From an uncultured Butyrivibrio sp. (lineage in GTDB: Bacteria; Bacillota; Clostridia; Lachnospirales; Lachnospiraceae), in assembly GCA_947169985.1 (NCBI GenBank), contig CAMVRW010000170.1, positions 1-5,578 on the forward strand: DNA of 5,578 nucleotides. The letters are read 5' to 3'. Positions 1 through 5,578 of this stretch are shown here, piece by piece (positions within the stretch are counted from its first letter, which is position 1; every line of letters starts with the position of its first letter). The position numbers and the translations under genes are program-made. A model generated the notes under the pieces. That model was not told the origin of the DNA, made no database searches, and saw only the letters and a program-made list of their open reading frames with translations.

Positions 1-1250
1 TTTGCTTCATGAGCTTTACACTGGGCCTTGACCTTGGAGTTGTAATGGCAAAGGGTGTTGTCTTCGGTGTTATCGGATGCGTAACAATCCTGCCAAGTAT
101 GGTCCTTATTTTCGACAATCTTATAGAGAAGACAAAGCACAAACCACTTATGCCTGAGTTTGACAGGATCCCTAAGTTTGTTGCAAAGCATTACCTTGCC
201 TTCTTTGCAATCTTCCTGGCACTGCTCTTACCGGCAATATATGGTAACAACCACACTTCAGTTTATTACGACTTAACACAGACACTTCCAAAGAGTCTTG
301 AGAGTGTACAGGGTGCTGACAAGGTGGATGAGAAGTTCGATATGAACTCAGCATACATGCTCCTTGTGGACAAGAATCTGGATACAGCTTCAATGAATGA
401 GATGATAAAAGAGCTTGAGGCTACAGACGGAATCCTTTCTGTACTTGGAGTTGATTCAATTGTCGGACCTGCTTTCCCAAGAAACTTCATCCCTGAGGAT
501 CTTTTAAATGATCTGGAGAGCGATGAATGGAAGATGGTTCTTTTAACAACTGATTACAAGATAGCTTCCGACGAGATCAACGCTCAGATCGCAAATGTTG
601 ACAGTATCGTAAAGAGCTATGATCCAAAGGCTATGGTTGTAGGTGAGGCTCCATGTACAAAGGACCTTATCAATATCACAAACCATGACTTCCAGGTGGT
701 AAACTTCGTTTCCATCGGACTGGTATTCCTTATCATCGCCTTTGTACTTAAGTCTGCATCACTGCCATTTATCCTGGTAGCGGTCATCGAATTTGCGATC
801 TTCGTAAACATGGGACTTCCGTACTACACAAAGACCACCATTCCTTTCATTTCATCGGTGGTAATCGGAACAATACAGCTTGGAGCCACTGTTGACTATG
901 CGATCCTTATGACAACAAGGTTCCTGAATGAGAGAAATGCAGGCCACGACAAGAAAGAGGCTACACTCATAGCTCTTTCCACCAGCATGAAGTCAGTAAT
1001 TGTCAGTGCTCTTAGCTTCTTCGCAGCAACCTTTGGCGTTGGACTTATTTCCAGCATCGATATGATCGGATCACTGTGCATGCTCATGGCAAGGGGTGCC
1101 ATCATCAGTATGTTCACTGTTCTTCTGGTTCTGCCGGCGATGTACATGATATTCGACAAGCTCATTATGAGAACAACCTTCGGTATGAATGTTCAGGAAA
1201 AGACAGATCATCACACCAATGGAATGTTCCACAGACATAAGGTTGCATAA
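1..1250 (+). CDS. MMPL/RND-family membrane transporter, C-terminal part (5' end outside window)
   Basis: Proton-driven exporter of the MMPL branch of the RND superfamily, in the cytoplasmic membrane; the substrate cannot be told from sequence. The reading frame is open from base 3, before the ATG at base 9. That ATG has no ribosome binding site and falls within a transmembrane stretch, so it is internal and the gene starts upstream. Counting from that Met: residues 1-37 are the last helices of the first half (GLDLGVVMAKGVVFG, then ILPSM), 58-78 the helix opening the second half, about 80-228 an extracytoplasmic loop, and 229-386 five further helices. The helix-10 motif GATVDYAIL (D296, Y297) matches the Asp-Tyr pair tied to proton relay in MmpL proteins. 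The tail is short and histidine-rich (H401, H402, H408, H410). The lipoprotein gene follows after 30 bases in the same direction, so the two are probably co-transcribed. Family assignment is firm; function is inferred. Confidence 0.93.
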   Translation, partial: CFMSFTLGLDLGVVMAKGVVFGVIGCVTILPSMVLIFDNLIEKTKHKPLMPEFDRIPKFVAKHYLAFFAIFLALLLPAIYGNNHTSVYYDLTQTLPKSLESVQGADKVDEKFDMNSAYMLLVDKNLDTASMNEMIKELEATDGILSVLGVDSIVGPAFPRNFIPEDLLNDLESDEWKMVLLTTDYKIASDEINAQIANVDSIVKSYDPKAMVVGEAPCTKDLINITNHDFQVVNFVSIGLVFLIIAFVLKSASLPFILVAVIEFAIFVNMGLPYYTKTTIPFISSVVIGTIQLGATVDYAILMTTRFLNERNAGHDKKEATLIALSTSMKSVIVSALSFFAATFGVGLISSIDMIGSLCMLMARGAIISMFTVLLVLPAMYMIFDKLIMRTTFGMNVQEKTDHHTNGMFHRHKVA

Positions 1251-1265
1251 ATCGCAGCCACAATA

Positions 1266-1272
1266 GAGGAGG
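1266..1272 (+). promoter_or_regulatory. Ribosome binding site of the heptad-repeat lipoprotein gene
   Basis: GAGGAGG lies 8 bases before the ATG at 1281, near-perfect complementarity to the 16S anti-Shine-Dalgarno. It fixes the lipoprotein start and sits in the 30-base gap after the transporter stop. No promoter or terminator is visible in that gap, which supports a two-gene operon. Confidence 0.85.
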
Positions 1273-1280
1273 AAAAAGTA

Positions 1281-4200
1281 ATGATCAGAAAGAACTTAAT
1301 GAAATCACTATCAGTTATAATGGCTGCCATGCTTGCAGTAATGACAGTAGCATGTGGCAAGGCCGGAACTGAAGCGGGTGCAGCAATAGAGACAGCTGCT
1401 CAGGTTCAGGAGACAGATGTCGTAGAACAGACAATAGCAACTGCAACACAGATCGCAGGAACAGAGTCAGAGGCAGGAAAGGTTGAGACTGTATACGTTA
1501 CAGCTGATGCTAACGGAGCAGTAAACGACGTAATAGTAAGTGAGTGGCTCAAGAACGTAACAGCTTCTTCAGAACTTGCTGATACTACAGAGCTTAAGGA
1601 CATCGTAAACGTTAAGGGTTCAGAAACCTTCACAGATAACGGTGACGGAACACTCACCTGGAATGCAGATGGTTCAGATATCTACTATCAGGGAACTACA
1701 GACAAGCAGCTTCCTGTAAGCATGAAGATCACTTATACTCTTGATGGAAAAGAGATTGCTCCTGAGGAACTTGCAGGAAAGAGCGGAAAAGTTACTATCC
1801 ATTTTGAGTATGAGAACAACGCAAAGCAGACTGTAAATGTAAAGGGCAACGATATTGAGGTTTACACACCATTTGCTGTTGTTTCAGGAATGCTTCTGGA
1901 TTCAGACAAGTTTACAAACGTTGAGATCTCAAATGGTAAAGTTATCTCCGATGGTGGCAAATATGTGATCATGGGTGTTGCAACACCAGGCCTTAAGGAG
2001 AGTCTTGATATCTCTGATGAGAATTGGGATAAGTTGGAGGATGCAGATGAGATCAAAGAGAAGCTTTCAAATTCCTTCGAGATCACTGCTGATACTACAG
2101 ACTTCGAGCTTGGTATGACTATCACAATGGCAAGCTCAGATCTCCTTTCAGACTTCGGCCTTTCAGATCTCACAGATTCAGATGAGGTAGAGAAGATCAA
2201 GGACGACATGGGCGAGCTCAGAGATGGTTCAGGTAAGCTTGTTGATGGAACAAAGACCTTAAAGGATGGCACAACAGAGCTTAGAGATGGTACTGGAAAG
2301 CTCTATAACGGTACAACAGATCTGGCTGATGGAGCTAAGAAGCTCTACAGCGGAGCAACAGAGCTTTCAGACGGAACAGCAAAGCTTCTTGATGGAACAG
2401 GTTCTTTATCAGACGGAGCTGCAAAGCTCTACGATGGAACAGGATCTCTTAAGGATGGAACAGTATCCTTAAAGGATGGTACAGAAAAACTCTACAAGGG
2501 CGTTAAGGATTATACAGACGGAGCAGCTCAGATAAATGCAGGCGCAGGCCAGCTGGCTGGTGGTATTGCCAAGGCAAAGGCTGGATCTGATCAGCTCCTT
2601 GGTGGCATGCAGCAGAAAGACCTAAAGACAAATGCCAACAAGCTTGTTCAGGGCGGAACTCAGATCAGCTCAGAGCTTAGCAAGTTCGGCACAGCAGTAG
2701 ATGCCATCACAACTTTGAAGGGAATGTATGACAGCCTTTCAGCAGCAGAAGCATATCTTACAGGAGACGGAGAGCTTTCAGCAGCTGCGGTTTCTGGTCT
2801 TGCTATTGCAACAAATGGTAAGGTTTCTTCAGCTGAGACTGCTGCAGCACTCAAGGGTGCTAAGAGCCAGGTAGAAGATGGTGCTAATACTCTTCAGGCA
2901 GGAGCGTCACAGCTTTCGAAAGGCGCTGGCGATTTAAGCACAGGCTTGAGCCAACTTAATTCTTTGCTTAATGGGGAAGCTAATGCAGCGCCTACTGCTT
3001 CAACCGAGACAGTCACACAGACTGAGAACTATGAAGAGAACGTAGTTGATGCTGAGTTTGGTGAAGTTAAAAAGGACGAAGCACAGCCTGTAGAAGAACA
3101 GCCAGTAGTTGAAGAGACTGTTGAAGAGAAGACAGAAGAAGAAAAGGCTGTAGAAGAGAAGGCTGTAGAAGAGAAGGCTGTAGAAGAGGAACCTGTAGAA
3201 AGCGTAGATACACTCACATCTTCTTTCGTAATGGTTACAGCTCCTGTAGGTTCTGGGGAAGTAACTCCTGAAATGCTTCTGGAGTCCAAGGCACCAACAA
3301 ATAACAGCGAAGAGTCAATTACACTTACCGGCGATGATCTTGATAAGTATCAGAATTTCCTTGATAACTACGATGCTTACATGAATTATCTTAATAATAA
3401 GGCTAAATACGATAATTACGATGCACTTCAGTACAAGTGTCAGGTTATGGAAGGTCAGCTTGATAAAATAAAAGGTAGCGTTGGACAGCTTTCAGCTGGA
3501 GCAAGCGCTCTTTCCACAAGCTCACAATCCCTTGCAGAAGGTGCAACTAAGCTTCAGGAAGGAATCCCTTACTATGGTTCTTACAATCAGGCCCTTGGTT
3601 CAGTACAGGGAATGAAGGGAGTTATCAAGACCATTCTTGCTAAGGTAAGCATTGATCCTGATAATTACGATCCTGCAACAGTTGAGACACTTAAGCAGAA
3701 GTTCGCTCTTATTCAGCAGTTCACTGATGGAAGCGTTCAGCTGGCAGCCGGTGTTGACTCAATCTATGATGCAACAGCAGCAATCAATTCAGGCCTTGGG
3801 GAGCTTCAGACCGGTGCAAATACTCTTGCAGCAGGAACCAAGAAGCTTACTTCAAACAATGACAGCCTTGTTTCCGGAGCTTCCCAGCTCAATGACGGTG
3901 CTGCTAAGCTGGATGACGGAGCAGGACAGCTCAAGGATGGTGCAGGACAGCTTAAGGATGGCGCTGGTCAGCTTAAGGACGGCGCAGGTCAGCTCAATAG
4001 CGGAGCACATGAGCTCTCAGACGGAGCAGGAAAGCTCAGCAACGGAGCAAACGACCTTAACAGCGGAGCAAAAGAGCTTAACGATGGTGTTATCACTCTT
4101 GATGATGGCGTAAAGGAACTTCTTGACGGCGTTTGCAAGCTGGACAAGGAAGGAATCCAGAAGCTCTATGAAGCATTTGATGGAGATCTTACAGAATTTG

Positions 4201-4283
4201 CAGACAGAATGACAGCTATTCAGGAAGCTGCAAAGGAGTACAAGTCCTTTGGCGGATCAAATGATGATGTGAACAGCAGCTGA
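1281..4283 (+). CDS. Large lipoprotein with XXXLXXG heptad repeats (YhgE/Pip-like repeat), partner of the MMPL transporter
   Basis: Predicted cell-surface lipoprotein of 1000 residues. Residues 1-24 form a lipoprotein signal peptide (R3/K4/K8, hydrophobic core, TVA before C25). An Ala/Glu/Thr linker follows, then a beta-rich domain at about 65-300 (IYYQG at about 135, AGKSGKVTIHFEY at about 164-176). Heptads of the form L-x-D/N/S-G-A/T-x-x run in exact 7-residue register at 313-445 (19 units) and 814-953 (20 units), with short runs at 531-558 (4) and 730-764 (5). An acidic linker spans 566-640. Such XXXLXXG heptads occur in YhgE/Pip/EsaA-type surface proteins. This protein has a lipid anchor and no later membrane helix. 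Only C25, C720 and C952 are cysteines. The role is probably as an extended extracytoplasmic partner of the upstream transporter (inference from adjacency). The in-frame sequence after the stop resembles a lost family C-terminus. Homologues I recall are shorter and lack the acidic linker. Confidence 0.9.
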   Translation: MIRKNLMKSLSVIMAAMLAVMTVACGKAGTEAGAAIETAAQVQETDVVEQTIATATQIAGTESEAGKVETVYVTADANGAVNDVIVSEWLKNVTASSELADTTELKDIVNVKGSETFTDNGDGTLTWNADGSDIYYQGTTDKQLPVSMKITYTLDGKEIAPEELAGKSGKVTIHFEYENNAKQTVNVKGNDIEVYTPFAVVSGMLLDSDKFTNVEISNGKVISDGGKYVIMGVATPGLKESLDISDENWDKLEDADEIKEKLSNSFEITADTTDFELGMTITMASSDLLSDFGLSDLTDSDEVEKIKDDMGELRDGSGKLVDGTKTLKDGTTELRDGTGKLYNGTTDLADGAKKLYSGATELSDGTAKLLDGTGSLSDGAAKLYDGTGSLKDGTVSLKDGTEKLYKGVKDYTDGAAQINAGAGQLAGGIAKAKAGSDQLLGGMQQKDLKTNANKLVQGGTQISSELSKFGTAVDAITTLKGMYDSLSAAEAYLTGDGELSAAAVSGLAIATNGKVSSAETAAALKGAKSQVEDGANTLQAGASQLSKGAGDLSTGLSQLNSLLNGEANAAPTASTETVTQTENYEENVVDAEFGEVKKDEAQPVEEQPVVEETVEEKTEEEKAVEEKAVEEKAVEEEPVESVDTLTSSFVMVTAPVGSGEVTPEMLLESKAPTNNSEESITLTGDDLDKYQNFLDNYDAYMNYLNNKAKYDNYDALQYKCQVMEGQLDKIKGSVGQLSAGASALSTSSQSLAEGATKLQEGIPYYGSYNQALGSVQGMKGVIKTILAKVSIDPDNYDPATVETLKQKFALIQQFTDGSVQLAAGVDSIYDATAAINSGLGELQTGANTLAAGTKKLTSNNDSLVSGASQLNDGAAKLDDGAGQLKDGAGQLKDGAGQLKDGAGQLNSGAHELSDGAGKLSNGANDLNSGAKELNDGVITLDDGVKELLDGVCKLDKEGIQKLYEAFDGDLTEFADRMTAIQEAAKEYKSFGGSNDDVNSS
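2217..2615 (+). repeat. Heptad block A: 19 in-frame 21-bp coding repeats
   Basis: Residues 313-445 of the lipoprotein break into 19 consecutive heptads without a register slip. Position 1 is Leu in nearly all (Tyr, Ile or Ala in three late ones) and position 4 is Gly in every unit, usually as LxDGT or LxDGA. The last five units drift (YTDG, INAG, LAGG, AKAG, LLGG). At DNA level these are degenerate 21-bp units. A regular Leu/Gly heptad of this kind is expected to form a long helical stalk. Confidence 0.9.
2871..2954 (+). repeat. Short inner heptad run, 4 units
   Basis: Residues 531-558 of the lipoprotein read VEDGANT, LQAGASQ, LSKGAGD, LSTGLSQ, in exact 7-residue spacing. The run is separated from block A by about 85 residues with no clear heptad and lies directly before the acidic linker. 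It is the same repeat type as the long blocks. Confidence 0.75.
3081..3200 (+). repeat. Acidic pentapeptide array: eight 15-bp tandem units
   Basis: Residues 601-640 of the lipoprotein divide into eight pentapeptides in frame: AQPVE, EQPVV, EETVE, EKTEE, EKAVE, EKAVE, EKAVE, EEPVE. The DNA units at 3156-3170 and 3171-3185 are identical and the unit at 3141-3155 differs by one base, while the first four are diverged. This looks like recent expansion by slippage or unequal crossover of an older array. It forms a highly acidic, probably unstructured or single-helix linker between the two halves of the heptad region. Confidence 0.85.
3468..3572 (+). repeat. Short inner heptad run, 5 units
   Basis: Residues 730-764 of the lipoprotein read IKGSVGQ, LSAGASA, LSTSSQS, LAEGATK, LQEGIPY, with Leu/Ile every seven residues; the Gly is lost in the third unit and shifted in the first. 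It is the counterpart, on the far side of the acidic linker, of the 4-unit run at 2871-2954. Confidence 0.65.
3720..4139 (+). repeat. Heptad block B: 20 in-frame 21-bp coding repeats
   Basis: Residues 814-953 of the lipoprotein form 20 heptads in unbroken register from FTDGSVQ to LLDGVCK, with a degenerate 21st (LDKEGIQ). Three adjacent units at 3930-3992 encode the identical heptad LKDGAGQ but differ at several third-codon positions, so the protein repeat is kept while the DNA has drifted. Gly at position 4 is missing only in the IYDA and LTSN units. Confidence 0.9.
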
Positions 4284-4322
4284 AAGTTCATCATCAAGCC
4301 GAACAGCATTAAGGATCTTTGA
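4284..4322 (+). other. In-frame tail beyond the lipoprotein stop codon (possible lost C-terminus)
   Basis: Directly after the TGA at 4281-4283 the same frame reads KFIIKPNSIKDL and then stops at TGA 4320-4322. The KFII-K-x-x-S-I pattern resembles the end (V-KFI-I/Y-R/K-T-x-x-I) that I recall for homologous MMPL-linked heptad proteins. It may be a remnant cut off by a nonsense change, or be reached by occasional read-through of TGA. The recall cannot be verified here, so confidence is moderate. Confidence 0.4.
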
Positions 4323-4345
4323 TATATTATCCTCTCTATGTAAAA

Positions 4346-4380
4346 CAGGGGGACGGTGTGGTGATCACATCGTCCCCCTG
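4346..4380. terminator. Bidirectional rho-independent terminator between convergent genes
   Basis: Arms 4346-4360 and 4366-4380 pair over 15 bp with one G-T wobble around a 5-base loop, and include an unbroken run of five G-C pairs. On the plus strand the hairpin is followed by gcttcattttattt; on the minus strand it is followed by tttta. It can therefore end both the transporter/lipoprotein operon and the response-regulator transcript, whose stop lies 20 bases away. Confidence 0.88.
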
Positions 4381-4400
4381 GCTTCATTTTATTTAACTAT

Positions 4401-4754
4401 TTAGCACCTCTCAATGGCACTCAGAATATCCTTGTTCTGATAAGGCTTTGTTACAAACTCACAGGCTCCCAGTGCCTCGGCTTCAGCTCTCTTTTCGTTC
4501 TGGCCGGCAGCAGAAAGGATGATCACCTTTGCGTCCGGATCAAATTCTTTTATGAGTTTTAAGGACTCAAGGCCGTTCATTTCTGGCATTGTGATATCCA
4601 TTGTAACCACATCGGGCTTAAGCTTCTTGTAGAGCTCAAATCCTTCTTTTCCATCTATGGCCTGTCCGGCAACGGTGTAGCCCTTTACTTCAAGCATATT
4701 TACCAATAATCTTCTTGAAACGCTGGAATCGTCAACTACAAGTACACTCTTCAT
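4401..4754 (-). CDS. Single-domain CheY-like response regulator
   Basis: Receiver domain of 117 residues with no output domain, normal length for CheY/Spo0F-type proteins. It is expected to be phosphorylated by a histidine kinase and to act by protein contact in the cytoplasm. The full receiver signature is present: acidic pair D8-D9 (LVVDDS), phospho-acceptor D53 in MDITMPEMNG, switch residue S81 (ILSA), F100 at the aromatic switch position, and K103-P104 (TKPY). The start is fixed by GGAGGT at 4761-4766, 7 bases before the ATG. It lies 96 bases downstream of the phosphopantetheinyl transferase gene on the same strand and probably has its own promoter. No kinase, chemotaxis or flagellar gene is in the window, so its partner is unknown and calling it cheY would go too far. 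It ends just before the shared terminator. Confidence 0.93.
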   Translation of the reverse strand: MKSVLVVDDSSVSRRLLVNMLEVKGYTVAGQAIDGKEGFELYKKLKPDVVTMDITMPEMNGLESLKLIKEFDPDAKVIILSAAGQNEKRAEAEALGACEFVTKPYQNKDILSAIERC

Positions 4755-4834
4755 GGTGCGACCTCCATAAATAAGTTTTGCCCAAAGCTCAATTCTTATG
4801 GATATATTTTATCACGATTTCGTCAATAAAATAA

Positions 4835-4864
4835 ATCATATTATAATCATTCAGGTAATGTCAA
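4835..4864 (-). promoter_or_regulatory. Candidate sigma-A promoter for the response regulator
   Basis: On the minus strand, TTGACA (4864-4859) and TATGAT (4840-4835) are separated by 18 bases. The -35 box lies inside the last codons of the transferase gene. Initiation would fall near 4828, leaving a leader of about 75 bases before the ATG at 4754. The region is strongly AT-rich, so chance matches are possible; an overlapping TATAAT (4845-4840) is only 13 bases from the -35 and was not chosen. Confidence 0.45.
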
Positions 4865-5501
4865 TGAAACGGACTTCTGAAAAAGCTCCCTGAGGATACT
4901 CGGAGCAGACACTTAGCTGATAATCTCCGATTATATGGCTGGAAAAACGGAGCTTTTCACAGTCATAGTCCTTTGTTCGGGCCCTTACTTCCCCTGCCTC
5001 GCTGTACATTTCAATCTGCTTAGGAACCAGGGCTATCCCCATTCCGCTGTGTTTCATTACGCTTTCTTTCAGGGTCCACAATCTGGTGTAGGCCCACTCT
5101 ATAGGGAGATTACTGGCAAAAGAAAGATCCACGTCATTATAGACATAGTTGATCAGGGTATCCTTGAACACTCTGCACTTTTCTATGTCCACTCCGATCT
5201 CTTTATCCGAGATACCGAGGGCTACCAGATCCCCAGAGTGGGAAATGTTGAAAAACACATCCTTGATATATGGCTTTTCCCGGCCTTTGTAGCAAAGCTC
5301 ATAATCTTTTATTCCGGCCTCCTCCAGAGCTTTATATAAAAGGATTCCGGCACCAAGGGAAAGGCGCTTGCTTTTTTCAGGTTTAAAGGTATCTATTTTG
5401 TTTTTTCTTGTCTCATCCATCCTGTCATACCAGGTCATAAAGCTCTTTTCATCGGTAAGGACGGATACGTCTAAAAGATAAAGTTGATTAGTTATGGACA
5501 T
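4851..5501 (-). CDS. Sfp-type 4'-phosphopantetheinyl transferase
   Basis: Transfers the 4'-phosphopantetheine arm of coenzyme A to a conserved serine of carrier proteins (peptidyl, polyketide or acyl carriers), Mg2+-dependent, cytoplasmic. At 216 residues it matches the two-subdomain Sfp class rather than the ~120-residue AcpS class. Motifs in order: KSKRLSLGAGILL (43-55), REKPY (74-78), FNISHSGDLVALG (84-96), IGVDIEK (102-108) with metal ligands D105 and E107, and WTLKESVMKHSGMG (142-155) with E147 and K150. All expected catalytic positions are present, so the enzyme should be active. The start is supported by AAGGA at 5508-5512, 6 bases before the ATG. No carrier-protein, NRPS, PKS or fatty-acid gene is visible, so its target is unknown; it may lie upstream outside the window. 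Whether it serves primary or secondary metabolism cannot be decided. Confidence 0.93.
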   Translation of the reverse strand: MSITNQLYLLDVSVLTDEKSFMTWYDRMDETRKNKIDTFKPEKSKRLSLGAGILLYKALEEAGIKDYELCYKGREKPYIKDVFFNISHSGDLVALGISDKEIGVDIEKCRVFKDTLINYVYNDVDLSFASNLPIEWAYTRLWTLKESVMKHSGMGIALVPKQIEMYSEAGEVRARTKDYDCEKLRFSSHIIGDYQLSVCSEYPQGAFSEVRFIDIT

Positions 5502-5578
5502 TTCTTTTCCTTCGAATTATATGTTGTTACCATTCACGGTTTGGGGAAGCGATGCCCACAGGGAAGGGGAGAGTCTGG
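5502..5578. other. Window-edge region upstream of the transferase: RBS and possible end of an upstream gene
   Basis: This contains the transferase ribosome binding site (5508-5512, minus strand). All three minus-strand frames close here. The one reaching TAA at 5517-5519 could be the tail of an upstream minus-strand gene ending 15 bases before the transferase start, but 20 codons are too few to judge. The stretch from 5540 on is more GC-rich than the intergenic DNA. No convincing promoter is seen. Confidence 0.3.

Noticed and set aside
9..11. ATG at base 9 as the true transporter start
   Set aside because: The frame is open upstream to the window edge, no ribosome binding site is possible in 8 bases, and the protein would begin within a membrane helix and lack half of the usual MMPL fold.
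2266..2472. Plus-strand open frame of 68 codons within heptad block A
   Set aside because: Same cause: an out-of-frame reading of the periodic repeat, with no independent start signal.
3029..3289. Minus-strand open frame rich in Ser/Thr/Phe
   Set aside because: It is the antisense of the acidic 15-bp array; the low-complexity product simply mirrors the repeat.
3652..4113. Plus-strand open frame of 153 codons overlapping the lipoprotein
   Set aside because: It is a frame-shifted reading of heptad block B; the 21-bp periodicity keeps it free of stops, and its Gln/Ser/Leu-rich product has no ribosome binding site or family likeness.
2217..4139. CRISPR or mobile-element origin for the 21-bp repeats
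   Set aside because: The repeats are in-frame coding heptads without spacers, terminal inverted repeats or target duplications.
4312..4333. Small aggat/atcct inverted repeat after the lipoprotein stop
   Set aside because: Only 5 bp with a 12-base loop and AT-rich; weak next to the strong terminator hairpin.
4799..4826. Second -35-like TTGACG on the minus strand before the regulator
   Set aside because: The best -10 at normal spacing is TATCCA, a poor match; the TTGACA/TATGAT pair upstream is better.
4935..5339. Plus-strand open frame of 134 codons opposite the transferase
   Set aside because: It is antisense to a gene with complete Sfp motifs and has no ribosome binding site or recognisable domain.
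5516..5544. TATAAT (5521-5516, minus) as a promoter for the transferase
   Set aside because: Initiation about 7 bases downstream would fall within the ribosome binding site, and no acceptable -35 box lies 16-18 bases upstream.

Overview
The window reads as a chromosomal stretch from a moderately AT-rich Gram-positive anaerobe, most likely a Clostridia/Lachnospiraceae-type organism. I infer this from codon choice, strong GGAGG ribosome binding sites, and the pairing of an MMPL exporter with an XXXLXXG heptad-repeat lipoprotein, which I know from that group. The genus is not determined.

Layout: bases 1-1250 (+) hold the C-terminal part of an MMPL/RND-type membrane transporter that begins outside the window. 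After 30 bases and a strong ribosome binding site, bases 1281-4283 (+) encode a 1000-residue lipoprotein. It has an N-terminal beta-rich domain, two long runs of XXXLXXG heptads (19 and 20 units) and two short inner runs, with an acidic pentapeptide-repeat linker in the middle. The two genes look like one operon and probably form one cell-envelope machine. A 15-bp hairpin at 4346-4380 with T-rich flanks on both sides ends this operon and also the convergent genes that follow.

On the minus strand, an Sfp-type 4'-phosphopantetheinyl transferase (5501-4851) is followed by a single-domain CheY-like response regulator (4754-4401). The 96-base gap between them, with the end of the transferase gene, carries a plausible promoter for the regulator. 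The last 77 bases (5502-5578) hold the transferase ribosome binding site and perhaps the tail of an unseen upstream gene.

Most notable points: the heptad blocks of the lipoprotein are arranged as a mirror image (19-4-acidic linker-5-20), which suggests a hairpin stalk. An in-frame KFIIKPNSIKDL tail just beyond the lipoprotein stop codon looks like the family's conserved C-terminus cut off by a recent TGA. The acidic linker is an 8-unit, 15-bp tandem array that appears to be a recent insertion or expansion. No mobile element, CRISPR array, tRNA or rRNA was seen.
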